From Prorocentrum cordatum (taxonomy: Eukaryota > Sar > Dinophyceae > Prorocentrales > Prorocentraceae), in the NCBI GenBank assembly GCA_963575745.1, contig CAUYUJ010021062.1:1-64000 (forward strand): a stretch of 64,000 nucleotides of DNA, read 5' to 3'. The stretch's first letter is position 1. Each line of letters begins with the position of its first letter. Below, one piece after another: positions 32,351 to 42,380 of the stretch. The notes beneath the pieces were generated by a model. It was not told the DNA's origin and searched no databases. It saw only the letters and a program-made list of their open reading frames with translations. The translations under genes and the position numbers were made by a program.

Positions 32351-33160
32351 GCCAAAATGGTTCCATAGGTACCTCCTGCACATTCCAGACGCAGAAAACT
32401 CGAGGTGTGAGAAACTTGGCGCAGCCGTGCGTGACGTTGCCTTGTGCGACTTCATACGACATGGCGGGCGCCTGATCCACCAAGTCTGGCCGGTAACCTA
32501 TCGCCAGGAAATCCGCCATGGCGGTCGACAAGGCACGCGCCTACCGAGCGTGGCCTGTGACAGGCTCGTCCTAAAATGGCGGCCGGCGCCGCCTCGTTCG
32601 GCGGCGGAGATCCGCGATTCTACGCCGCCACGCTGGTTCCGGGCAGGCTGCGCTGCCCGGCGGAAGGGGACGAGGAGGGGAGAAGCAGGCAGACGACGAC
32701 GAACGCCCAGGCGGGAGGCCAGGGCCGGCGGGGCGGGCGGGCAGGCAGAAGACGGGCCAGGCGGAGACAGCAGGCAGGGAGCAGGAGGAAAGGAAAGGGA
32801 GGGAAGCAACGAGCAGAAGCGAAAGGAGGGGGAGGAGGGGGAGGAGGACAAGGAGGAGAGAAAGCAGCGGCCGCAAGCAGACAGGCCGGGCCAGGGGACG
32901 GAAGAGAAGAGCCGCCCGCGACGAGGCAGCGGACCCTACGGCGGCGACCTGGGCGGGGTGGCCGCCCGAACCCAGCGCGATGCGGCTTGGTGGGGATTGC
33001 CCTCTGCGGGATCCATCCACCGCCCCGCCGGGGAAAGGCCGGGCGGCGCGTGGGAGGGGTCGCCGGCGCGACGTTGGCGAAAGGGCGAGGGGGGCGCCCG
33101 CGCTGCCCAGCAAGGGCGGGGGGGGGTGGGCGGGGGGCGCTAGGCAGCGCAGGGGGCACC
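32351..33160. other. Very GC-rich spacer, no supported gene
   Basis: From about 32570 to 33150 the sequence is strongly GC-rich and GGA/GCGG-like. Long frames run on both strands through it but give Arg/Gly/Pro-rich peptides without domains. It may be the 3' part of, or the flank to, the retroelement fragment that ends at 33161. Confidence 0.35.
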
Positions 33161-33640
33161 TCACACGGCGTCTGCCGTGGAGGCCGCCGCGGCCGCGGCC
33201 GGGCGGGCCGCTGCCACCCCCGCCCCTCCAGACAGGGTCTGAAGGCGCCGCGACACCGCCCGCGCGTTCTCCCTGTGCAGGGAGACGGAAAGTCGCTGGG
33301 CATGTTGGTCCGCAACCAGTGCGGCGTCTTCCCCCGTGGCGTCAGCCACCCGCTTGGCCAGGACCCCGAAGGCCCTGCGTGCCTCGCGGCCCCACCCGCC
33401 GCCGTGGGCTTCCACCACCATGGGGAGGAAAGTGAAGCTCTGTGCCGCGCAGAGCCGCGCGGTGTCCTGGTGCTGCCTTTTGAACTCCTCGTACCGCTCC
33501 GTCGCTGCGCTTGACGAAGCGGCCGACGCGGCGAGGAGATCGGCGCGCAACCCTGACGTGGCGGCAAAGTCCCGGGCGGCCGCCGTGCCGTTGCGCCACC
33601 GCGGCAGGTAGACGTCGGCAGGGCGGCGGCCGTTGTCGCC
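33161..33640 (-). mobile_element. Retroelement polyprotein C-terminal fragment
   Basis: One intact minus-strand frame reads GDNGRRPADVYLPRWRNGTA, then ARDFAATSGLRADLLAASAA, then a helical segment (ERYEEFKRQHQDTARLCAAQ), FTFLPMVVEAHGGGW, and LSVSLHRENARAVSRRLQTL, and stops at 33161. From memory this RPADV...DFAVTSG...F.PMV.EA.GG.W...LHRENA series is the conserved C-terminal domain of LINE-like reverse-transcriptase proteins in dinoflagellates, downstream of the polymerase. The D in DVYLP and D in DFA may be catalytic nuclease residues, by analogy only. No polymerase lies upstream: the frame runs out into a CCAAGAGG tract near 33660. This is a 5'-truncated insertion with an intact 3' end, as expected of target-primed retrotransposition. 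Confidence 0.75.
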
Positions 33641-33659
33641 CACCTGGGACCCGCCCTGC

Positions 33660-33995
33660 TCGCCCCCGGGGGTGGCCTCCAGGAGGGCCCCAAGACGGCT
33701 CCAAGAGGGCCGCGCCAGGGCTCGTTTTGAAAAGCTTCCAAAACGAGCTTCTTCATTTGGTCTCGGGGCCGTCCTGGGACTTCCTGGCCCCCTCCCAAGA
33801 AGCCAAAACAGCTCCCAAACCAAAGGCAGATTCATGTTTTTGGCTCCCCTGAGGGCCCCAGGAGCACCCCAAACAGACCCAAGAGGGCCGCGCCAGGGCT
33901 CGTTTTGAAAAGCTTTCAAAACGACCTGTTCAATTTGGACTTGGGGCCCTCTTGGCCCCCTCTTGGGGGGCCCCAAGAGGGCCCTCAGAAAGGCC
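33660..33995. repeat. CCAAGAGG tract carrying two copies of a palindromic hairpin
   Basis: 33720-33748 is GCTCGTTTTG, then AAAAGCTTC, then CAAAACGAGC: a perfect 10-bp stem with a HindIII-like palindrome in the loop. A close copy is at 33898-33925. Both sit in the shared context AGGGCCGCGCCAGG, 178 bp apart, so the whole unit is duplicated. Confidence 0.8.
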
Positions 33996-34215
33996 TGTTG
34001 TTTCACCCATTCTATGCGATGCTGAATGTTGTCGCTCGAACTTGCCGCCCGGGCTCCACGGGGGCCCCAGGGACCTCCGGTAACCTCTTGCAACAACGCT
34101 TCAACTCGCCTGGGCATCGTTGCTGGATGGGTTGGCGGGGATACGCGAAGCGTCGAAACTTTGTGCTGAAGAAGACGACATCCCCCTTCTCACCCTGAGT
34201 GTTTTTCGTCTGGTC
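33996..34215. other. Spacer, no gene seen
   Basis: Ordinary sequence with TGGGTTGGCGGGGATACGCGAAGCGTC near 34127-34153. A related sentence (GGCTGGTGGGTATACGCGAAGCGTC) occurs near 27029 and a looser one (GGTGGGGATACGTAAAGCCTC) near 60417. This is a dispersed repeat fragment. Confidence 0.5.
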
Positions 34216-34224
34216 GCCGTTTGT

Positions 34225-34540
34225 GGCCACCATTATCATCATGACCATTCGATCATCGTACATCGTAATCATCGTCGCATTCGTCGCCGTAGTCCTCGCC
34301 GTCGTCATCATCATCGTTATCGTCGCTATCGCCATCACCATCGTCACGACCCTAAGTCGCATAAGCGTCTCCGTCAGCATCATCATCATCAGCATCCTCA
34401 CCATCATCATCAACATCAACATCATCATCATCGTCATCGCCACCATCGTCATCATGGTCATCGTCATGACCCATCGCATCGTCATCCTTATCGTATTCAA
34501 CGGTGTAATCGTCATGAGTATCATCACGCATTTCCCTCCT
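34225..34540. repeat. Imperfect (CAT)n / (GTC)n microsatellite
   Basis: CATCATCGTC-type trinucleotides, about 315 bp, more degenerate than the tract at 30431. Confidence 0.85.
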
Positions 34541-34568
34541 CATGTTCTACTTGCGCGCTGAACGCAAC

Positions 34569-35318
34569 TTAGCCTGCGACGCCAGCGGGATTTCCACGGC
34601 GGCCTGCAAACTTGGGATCCCGGCATTGCAAGCAGCCACCAGCACTGCAACGGCATTTGGAACAGCCAAGAATAAGGCCTGGGGCCCCCAGGCCTGCTGG
34701 CTGAAAAGGGCTAGGACCATGTACGATCGGAGCTGCAGGTGTGCCATCTGCAGCCGGGCGCCTCAGGGCAGGTGCTTTCGGAAGATCCCCGGGAGCTGTT
34801 GCTTCTGCAGGGCGTCGCAGGCCCATCTTCCTGGGCGGTGGTGCCGCTGCCGGGCGCGCGAGGTCGTCTTGGTCATCATCCGATGGAAGAATGAGCCCTC
34901 CTGCGGCTTTGGGCGCTGGTGCTTTTGCTTTGGCTTTCATTGCTGCATTGGGTCCAGCTGCAGGCGCTGTGGCTGTTGTAGCTGATGGCTTTGCTCTTAC
35001 TGTAACATGGGTTGGAGCTCTGGGTGCGAAGTCTTTCCGCTCTGTAGAGAATGGCTTGTCTACGCAAGGGGTTATCATAGGCGGGGTGACCGTCCACTCC
35101 AATCGCGCAGGTGTCAGAGGCGCCCGCATCTCGTTCTGGTCGCACCATTCCCTGAGCCAGTTGCACGCATTGTGCAAGTTCCTCAGTGAACGGCTTATCC
35201 GAATTCCATAATACAGGGAGGGGGGTCTTAACACTCCAAGACGAGCAATTTCAGACCCCCCCCCCCCCCATGGGCGAACCTCTCCAAACCTCGCCCCAAG
35301 CCCCCCTCGGCCCTCCAA
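34569..35318 (-). CDS. Basic Ala/Pro-rich protein with Cys-cluster C-terminus (fragment)
   Basis: The best part of this frame reads KAKAKAPAPKAAGGLILPSD, DDQDDLARPAAAPPPRKMGL and finally PGLILGCSKCRCSAGGCLQC followed by RDPKFAGRR. The CSKCR...GC..C...F.G.R ending is one I associate with multicopy dinoflagellate proteins of unknown function. The four Cys could bind one zinc. Its start is uncertain: the first Met at 35318 lies in low-complexity sequence, and the coding-like part begins near 35215 (LYYGIRISRSLRNLHNACNW). There is no membrane segment. A neighbouring frame (34547-34747) is also open, so a frame change near 34750 cannot be excluded. It probably has a nuclear or nucleic-acid-binding role, by composition only. 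Confidence 0.4.
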   Translation of the reverse strand: MEGRGGLGARFGEVRPWGGGGSEIARLGVLRPPSLYYGIRISRSLRNLHNACNWLREWCDQNEMRAPLTPARLEWTVTPPMITPCVDKPFSTERKDFAPRAPTHVTVRAKPSATTATAPAAGPNAAMKAKAKAPAPKAAGGLILPSDDDQDDLARPAAAPPPRKMGLRRPAEATAPGDLPKAPALRRPAADGTPAAPIVHGPSPFQPAGLGAPGLILGCSKCRCSAGGCLQCRDPKFAGRRGNPAGVAG

Positions 35319-36330
35319 GATAGCTTGAAAGAGAAGCCCCCCCCCCCCTTCCGAAGTCAGACCCTCCTCACATTATCACAGGAGGAGGAGGAAGAGGAGG
35401 AGGAGGAGGAGGAGGAGGAGCACGCACATTACCAAATGGCGGTTGGGGGTGGCCCGAATGGTGTTATTTTACCCATGGCTCCGCGGTGGGCGATCGATGA
35501 CGTCGGCGGTCTTCCTGTACTCGCGAAGATGCCTGATGCTCATCGGGTTTGTCTCGCATGCTGTAGTTGGTGCCATCGATAACTTTGTCAGGTAAGCATG
35601 GGGAAGGAACACAGTGGGTGGCTGAGATAGGACGTTATCGCTCCAGTACTGTTTGCAGCACAATACCGCGTCGTCTGGATGTTGATCCACGTCCTATGGG
35701 ATCGAAAGACACTCATTAAGATATGCACATCGACATTCAGAAGGGGGGCGACGTAAGTGCAAGGGTCCACGACATTCGATGGACCCCAAACAGGGCCCAC
35801 GTAAGTGCAAGCGCTCTTTGGGAAATGGGGGTGCTGCGTGGGCCCCAGGCGGTGTCAGTGCCTGCGCAGTGTAGGACAAGCGCTGTTTGGGAATCGGTGG
35901 TGCGACCGTCATCGTCGCCGTCGTCCTTCTCCTCCTCCTCCTCTGCCACCCCGCCACCACTTTCTTTTCCCTTTCCTCGGTGGTAGTAGACAGGATGGAA
36001 GCAGAGCAGGGAGTGCGCGGAAGATGAGAAGTGCATCCTCCTCCTTGCCTCATGTTCCTCATCCCATCCAAAAGGTTTGCGCCGCTCTGCTCACCCCCGG
36101 GGGAGGGGGGGAGCTAGTGGGCGAGGTGAGCGCGCGTGCGTGGTCTGAGAAGGGGGAGGGGGGCAGCTGCAAGGCTCCCCAAGGCATGTTTCGGGGTGTC
36201 TGTGGGGCCTTTTGGGAACGTCGCGGGGCTTCTTTTGGGCCGTCCATCCCCCTCATCCCTCAACTTCCTCTTCGCCGCCCTCGCCATCATCCTCACCATC
36301 CAGCATAGCATAGCACGCGCACCCGCACAA
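35219..36330. other. Spacer with short repeats, no supported gene
   Basis: It contains a GGA tract (35383-35423), an AAGCGCTxTTTGGGAA repeat (35813 and 35879) within two diverged ~72-bp units, and GC-rich stretches. The frames give no domain. Confidence 0.35.
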
Positions 36331-36449
36331 CCATCAGCCACTCACACACGACCCACCCTTCCAACACCTACCCGCCCACCCATCACCCGACCCCAATTGG
36401 GAAATTGCGATGTCAGCAGGGTTATATCCCCACCAATCCTTGAACATAT

Positions 36450-38111
36450 CAGGAGTGGACAACTCCCGACCAGGTAGGTCCATGTGTGGAAGATCACGCC
36501 GGCTCACAAGTCTTTTGCAATGGCAGAGACTTCGGGTGTCCAATGGGTCGCTGCAACTCCAGATATGTTGATGCCCAGGGGCTTGAGAAAGACTGCCAAT
36601 TCCAAGCGCCTGAATACTCCTGCACAATGAGCTCCCGGCCGCGGGCTGGTTCCATGCGGCCCTGGATTTTCTTCGCAAGGGCCGCTGGGGTCTCCAAGGT
36701 TGTCGAGCGCAGTAAGATAATTGTAATAACTGCGAAACGTTGATCCAACCCATCATGCGCATGTCCCTTTTACCCCTGCCCGCCCTGTAAAAATTGAATT
36801 TTCCCTGGGGCCTGGGGCCGCGCAACGTGCATCAGGAAGTGCTGATTATCCCCCCCCCCCCGCGCCCTGCATTATCGTACTTGATGCTGAGATGGAACGG
36901 CACCCGGAGCCCTTCTTTCTTTAAGCTTTTCGTGGCATAGGTCAAGGACGCATGACACGATCGTTGCTTCCATGTCACTCCCTTTCTGCTCGTCTGGTGG
37001 CATGATGAAGAAGCATTCAAGTAGGCCTTCCACGACGACTCCAACTACGTGGAGCGTTGGGCGCCATCTCGAACTCCACGTCTTCGCTGACTCTACGTTT
37101 CGTGGCACCTTGAACTTAGATCGGTCCATACCATCGACCCTAATCTGTATTAACACTGAAGATATTGAGCTGGCTGCTGAGCAAGATAACTCCGAAAGGT
37201 GAGAGAGTCGGGCGCCCAAGCGTCTGCCATCGAACATGCTGTTGAGACGGGCCTTACATGCTGTCGCCATTTTGTAAGCTCTACGCAAGTGTCGCACCTG
37301 TCGCGCTGGCCCAAGTCGCGGAAGCCTAACATATGCTGCCATTTGTCGTGGTAGGCCTTCTTGAAAACTTTGAAGCCAGCGCTGTCGTAATCGTCGCGAT
37401 CCAGTTCCAACGCTTGGCACCTGCGCAGCTCGTAGAACTCTACCCAGGTCATGTGGGGCAGAAATCTTTTGTCCACAGCCTCTCGCAATCCACTGGAAGC
37501 CTGGGCCATGGCGTTGCCATCGCGTGCCTGGATCCAGTCCAGAATGTAGTGTCCTTGACCTTTGTGCCGAAGTTCTTGAATGCTTGAATCTGCATCACCC
37601 AATGTTTCTGCCATATACGCATCGACAGAGGAAAAGTATGCATCCACATGTAATTGTTTTGATGCATTTCTCTGGTTGGAACCATTGCATTGCCGCAGAT
37701 CGTCCAGGGGCTCCAACAGACCGCGTCCAAGTGCGTCTTCCAGCCGCGTCCTTTTCTCATTTGATATTCCAGGGGCCATCCGGAAGGCCACCCGACACAC
37801 AGGCATCCCTTGCCACATCCAAGACCTCGGATCAGTCTGACCCCCATGCTTTTTTTACCACCTGCACTTTTGATCAAACTGAACAAAACTTTGTCGAACT
37901 CTTTTTCTTGTTGACCTCTCTGCGCCTGCGATTTCAAAACTGCTTGTTTTTCTGGTGGCCCCCACTTGCTGATGCACTGGGAGGAACATCCACATGGATC
38001 TGGTAATTGCAAGGCAAAGTCAAACTCAATTTCATTCATATTTGTTTGCGTCGTTACCGGGGGGCTGTCTGGGTCGTCATCACAGGGAAGTATCAGGGGG
38101 CAACGCCACAA
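36450..38111 (-). pseudogene. Decayed copy of a DUF7869-like multicopy/transposon-derived gene
   Basis: Reading from 38111 the frame gives DPCGCSSQCISKWGPPEKQA and a Cys-rich start. In a second frame (to about 37270) come EFYELRRCQALELDRDDYDS, FKVFKKAYHDKWQHMLGFRD and GQRDRCDTCVELTKWR. In a third frame (to about 36930) come LIQIRVDGMDRSKFKVPRNV, WRPTLHVVGVVVEGLLECFF, then VPFHLSIKYDNAG in a further frame. Later, near 36590-36740, come RFAVITIILLRSTTLETPAA and GRMEPARGRELIVQEYSGAW. The order F...W...H/C..C..K / DGMDxxKFxxPR / WRPxLH / QxDNxGREG / DQRF matches, from memory, a large dinoflagellate family related to DUF7869. Its Asp-centred motifs resemble a DDE-type transposase core, but activity is unproven. 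At least three frame changes make this a pseudogene. Confidence 0.6.
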
Positions 38112-38248
38112 CCATCGTCGTCATCCGGTAGTATCAACCTGGGGATTTTCCGCGCACTGCCCAAGAGTGGCCTGAGAGCCATTTGAATGTGGAAATGCAA
38201 ATATAAAAGGAATGCACGTGTGAAACGCATCATCATATATGAAACCTG

Positions 38249-38273
38249 GTTGACTCAAAATGGCTCGCTGCGG
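38249..38273 (-). other. Candidate relict DinoSL upstream of the 38111 copy
   Basis: The minus strand reads AGCCATTTTGAGTCAAC at 38265-38249, 14 of 17 leader positions, preceded by CCGCAGCG. It lies about 140 nt upstream of the first Met of the decayed gene. The match is suggestive and not conclusive. Confidence 0.5.
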
Positions 38274-38329
38274 ATGCGGGAACGGTCACGGCGAGGAGCG
38301 AAAACACCACCGCCGACCAAGTTTGGTCG

Positions 38330-38800
38330 GGGTGGGCCCCCAAAAAAATCGCAAAGAAGGCCCAAGTGGCCCAAGAGGAGGGGGGGTAAAACGCTTCCAA
38401 GACATCCCACGAGAGCCAAGAGAGCCAAGAGAGCCCTACGGCCCCAGAGGGGCCTGGCTGTTTCTGCGAGGATGTCCCGAGCGGAACCGCCGACGCTGAC
38501 CAAGTTTGGCCACGGGAAAAGGCCCGGAGATGGCCCAACCAAGAAGATCCCAAGAGGGGCCCAAGAGGGCCCCGAAAAGGGGCCAAACAAGGCCTCCAAG
38601 ATTGCCCAAGAGAGCCAGGAGAGCCCTCAGACAGCCCCGGGGGGGGCCCGCTGATTTTGCGAGCATGTCGCGAGCGAAACCGCCACCGCCAACCAAGTTA
38701 GGCCAGGGGGGGCCCACCCAAAAGGTCCCAAAGAAGACCCGAGCAGAGCCCAAAGAGGGGCCCATCACACCCTCACGAAGCTACCTTGGGAGAAAAGCCC
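38330..38800. repeat. CCAAGAGG-type tract with ~175-bp higher-order units
   Basis: The block ACCGCC(G/A)CCGACCAAGTTTGG ... GGGGGCCC ... CCAAGAGG recurs near 38308, 38490 and 38680, so two to three higher-order units of about 180 bp can be seen within the tract. Confidence 0.7.
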
Positions 38801-39889
38801 CGGGCCCCCTAGGCCCTGGGAGGCCCTGGGCTCTAGAGGAACCCATGAGAGACGTGCAGGGTACCTGGACCGCTGGGGGCCCTTGACCTCGCCCAGTTCC
38901 GCGCATCCCTCACAAGGCCTATCGACGGCCCAATGGGGGGCGCACTGCCCCCGCCAATGGGGCGGGCCAGGCGCCAAGGAGGAGGAAAAGGAAGAGGGGG
39001 GGGAGGAGGAGGAGGAGGAGGGGGAGGAGGAGGAGGAGGAGGTGGGAGAGGAGGAGGAGGACGGAGGGAGGAGGAGGAGGAGGAGCGGAGGAGGAGGAGG
39101 GGGAGGAGGAGGAGGGGGAGGGGGAGGAGGAGGAGGAGGCGAGGGGGGGAGGAGGAGGAGGGAGGAGGACGAGGGGGTAGGGGGAGGAGGAGGAGGAGGA
39201 GGAAGAGGAGGAGAGGAGGATGAGGAGAAGGAGGAGTTAGAAGGAGGAGGAGGAGGGGGAGGAGGTGGAGGGGGGAGGGTTGCGGAGGAAGAAGGGGGAA
39301 GCGGGAGGGGAGGAGGTGGAGTAGGGAGGAGGAGGAGGAGGAGGGGGTAGGAGGGAGAATGGAGGAGGGAGGAGGAGGAGGAGGGGGAGGGAGGAGGAGG
39401 CGCGGCGAGCCCAGGTGGAGGAGGAGGAGACGGATCTATCGCGAACAATGCAAAAGCTCGGGCCCAGTCGCATACCCCAGGGCGCGGCCACTAGCGGCAA
39501 GGGGCGCCCAGGGGTCGCGACTTTCGCCCCCGCCCGGGGGCCCCCATTCACCCACGAACAGGGGGTCAGGACGGGCAGTCGCGTCCCCCCCCAGCCACTC
39601 TGTGGCCAGGGGGGGGGGGTCGCGACCTTTGCCCCCGCCCGCGGGGGCCCCCGCTCGTGGACCCCAGGCGGCGAGGCGACAGCCTAGGGCTAGCGCCCCG
39701 AGATGCCCTGGGAGGGCCCCAAGACGCCCTGCTGCACGGGGGCCCCCAGCACCCATGTGGGCCCCAAGACACCCTGCAGACGCGCCCCCAAACGCCCTAC
39801 TTGGGCCCCGGGACGCCCAAGAAGCCCATACACAGGCCCCATGGCGCCTTTAAGGCCCCAAGACGCACCTAAGGGCAAGACCCAAGCAG
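38740..39889. repeat. ~1-kb tandem segmental duplication, copy 1
   Basis: Ordered markers: GGGGCCCATCACACCCTCACG (38757), CCTTGACCTCGCCCA (38881), GGCGCACTGCCCCCGCCAATGG (38939), a GGA tract of about 440 bp (38980-39425), CGAGGCGACAGCCTAGGGC (39670), and CCAAGACGCCCTGCTGCACGG (39719) to GACGCACCTAAGGGCAAGAC (39861). All recur in copy 2. No gene is supported inside. Confidence 0.85.
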
Positions 39890-40146
39890 AACCCAAGAGG
39901 GGCCCATCGCACCCTCACGAGGCTACCTTGGGAAAAAAGCCCTGGGACCCCTAGGCACTGGGGGGCCCTGGGCGCGCAGGGCACCCGAGCCCCTGGGGGC
40001 CCTTGACCTCGCCCATTTCCGCGCACCCCCCACGCGGATCATGGGGCCTGGACGCGCAGGGCCGAAGGCCCATCGATGGCCCAATGGGGGACGCACTGCC
40101 CCCGCCAATGGGGTGGACCAGGCGCCAAGGAGGAGGGAGAGGAAGA

Positions 40147-40177
<31 letters not shown>

Positions 40178-40800
40178 GAGGAGGAGGAGGAGGAGGAGGA
40201 GGAGGGAGGAGGAGGAGAGGAGGAGGAGGGAGGGGGTGAGGGGGGGAGGAGGAGGAGGAGGAGGCGAGGAGGAGGAGGAGGAGGAGGGAGGAGGGAGACT
40301 GGACGAAGGAGGAGGAGGAGGGAGGAGTAGGAGGGAGGAGGAGGGAGGAAGAGGAGGAGGAGGGATCTCAGCGAACAGGTGGTTAGGACGGGCAGTCGCA
40401 ACCCCTCGCCCCCCCGGCCACTCAGTGGCCAGGGGGGGCCCGGGGGTCGCGACCTTCGCCCCCGCCCGTGGGGGCCCCCATTCACCCGCGAACAGAGGGG
40501 GTTAGGACGGACAGTCACGAGGGGTCGTGACCTTCGCCCCCGCCCGCGGGGGCCCCCATTCGCGGGCCCCATCTAGGCGGCGAGGCGACAGCTTAGGGCT
40601 AGCGCCCCAAGATGCCCTGGGAGGGCCCCAAGACGCCCTGCTGCACGGGGGCCCCAAGCACCCCTGAGGGCCCCAAGACACCCTACAGACGGGACCCCAA
40701 ACGCCCTACGTGGGCCCCAAGACGCCCAAGACGCCCATATACAGGCCCCAAGGCGCCTTTAAGGCCCCAAGACGCACCTAAGGGCAAGACGCCTCGAGAT
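39890..40800. repeat. ~1-kb tandem segmental duplication, copy 2
   Basis: The same markers occur at 39901, 40002, 40088, GGA tract 40128-40365 (only about 235 bp), 40580, 40628 and 40770. The GGA tract is roughly half the length of that in copy 1, and the CGCCCCCGCCCG(C/T)GGGGGCCCCC segment is itself duplicated near 40455 and 40535. Confidence 0.85.
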
Positions 40801-41165
40801 GGCATTCAAGACGGCGTCCACGACGGCATTCTAAGACGCTAAGGTTCCAGGCGTCCGAGACGGCGTCCGAAACTGCATGCAAGACGGCATCTCATCGATG
40901 AGAATGATCAAAGACGCATTCAAGACGGCATCCGAAATGGCATCCAAGACTGCACCCGAGACGGCGTCCAAGACAGCAACCAAAGTTGCATCCGAGACGG
41001 GCATCGATGATACCGATGAGAACGATAACTATGGTGACGACGACGCCGACGAGGGTGGTGATCTTGACGATGGCGACGGGGATGGCAATGGCAATCATGA
41101 TGATGATGACGCGAGATGACGACGGCGACGATGATGATGATGGCGATGATGAGGACGAGGACTAC
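40801..41165. repeat. CAAGACGGCATCC-type tract running into GAT/GAC microsatellite
   Basis: A variant of the CCAAGAGG family based on AAGACGGCATCCGA (40795-41005), then GATGACGACGACG repeats to 41165. Confidence 0.7.
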
Positions 41166-41189
41166 TCGACGCACCAGCCTCTGGCATAG

Positions 41190-42102
41190 AACGGTGTCTG
41201 CTTGAAGATCAAGCGCTTTTCGGACAACTCCTGCGCTGAATCCAAAATTGCACAGCAGAAGGGCACTGGATATATCTGCGCCCATTTGCTCAATTTGATA
41301 CCATATTCCACGCCTTCAATAACCTTATGCCCATGAGTGCGAGGGCACTTCTTGCCCGCCAACTTACGTCCCAACGCATGCATGTTTGCAAGCGCGTTGG
41401 TCGGCTTCAACAATGGAATCTGTTCTACTGGGGATACGAGACCAACCTGGCACATGTCGCATGATACACTTGTCACATCAGCGGACTTGAACATATTTCA
41501 TGAACGGGCGATCCAAGCTTTTTGCCAGCAGTGGCTGTTCAAACATAAATTTGCGCCCGCTTGCTATGTGCAACAAAACCAGGATCATGGCGAACTCCAA
41601 ATGCAATTGCCCCATTAGGAATTGGGCCTCCCGCTTGTTAACTTGCATGCGAGACCAATTAGGCATCATAAGTGCGCGCCAAACCGCACGCGGTGGGCCG
41701 ATGGCCAAGACCCTGGGACCGATCGAGTAAAGCCCCAACCAGTGAGCAGGCCGATCGAGTAATTCACTCGGAGGGGTCGATTACCAAGGCGAAGTTCAAG
41801 TCTCTCTGGGCTGTAGATGCCCACGATGTCCTCGGGTCTTGCGCTCCCGAGCTGGTAGTCTGTGGGTGCATGCCATACAGACGCCCCCCACCCACCCCCC
41901 TCCCAATCATGCGGGCGTTCATCAGATCATCGCGAGAAGGCCCAGGGTAAGTCTTGAAACGTCCCGTGATTAGTTTAATGGGTGTCCTTTTAGCCTTGGC
42001 CTTCGCCTTGGCCCTCGCGGTCGATGTCATTGAATTGGCAACAACAGGCCCAACTTGACCAGCGTCATCATGGTCAGGGTCGTCATCAGAAGGAAGCATC
42101 AA
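41190..42102 (-). mobile_element. Copia-like retroelement polyprotein fragment, frameshifted
   Basis: The minus frame from 42102 begins MMLPSDDDPDHDDAGQVGPV, with a Lys/Ala run (TARAKAKAKAKRTPIKLITG). In a second frame (41738-41500) come AIGPPRAVWRALMMPNWSRM, then LHLEFAMILVLLHIASGRKF and FEQPLLAKSLDRPFMKY. In a third (41494-41190) come SVSCDMCQVGLVSPVEQIPL, KPTNALANMHALGRKL and KKCPRTHGHK...QIYPVPFCCAIL. The series SPPC..F / G..F.FEHP..A.SW..P / CDMCQFGL / KPT....N / C...H.H / YP..FC..I is, from memory, a region of dinoflagellate Ty1/copia-like polyproteins. No integrase or polymerase is present here. Two frame changes and a 3' end in a GAT microsatellite show that it is dead. Confidence 0.6.
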
Positions 42103-42299
42103 CTAATCATCGCCAGAATCTGAGGATGGAAGAATAATATTATCCATGCTGCCGGAATCCGAGGCCTGCAACTGAAATCAAGATGGCTGCGGGCAGGGGG
42201 CGGAAAGAGATTGAGGGAACATCGGTTTCATGTCGTGATTGACTGGGGCCCTCTCATTGCACTGGGGGGGCATCCCAAACGCCCGCCGCGTTTGCCGAC

Positions 42300-42380
42300 C
42301 TGGGAATGTCGGGATCATACATCTGCAATATGTATATGTATATATATATATATATACATACATACATACATATATCTACA
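42300..42380. repeat. (TA)n / (CATA)n microsatellite
   Basis: ATATGTATATATATATATAT followed by ACATACATACATACATATAT, rare AT-rich sequence in this window. Confidence 0.9.

Noticed and set aside
32576-33514. Plus-strand Gly/Arg-rich frame of 312 codons, and an overlapping minus-strand frame of 392 codons
   Set aside because: Its 3' half is antisense to the retroelement C-terminal domain and its 5' half is GC-driven low complexity. The long minus frame is out of register with the conserved domain.
42172-42192. A 15/21 match to the reverse complement of the spliced leader (ending GATGGCTGCGG) upstream of the copia-like fragment
   Set aside because: A match this weak is expected about once by chance in a window this size, and copia-like elements do not need a leader.
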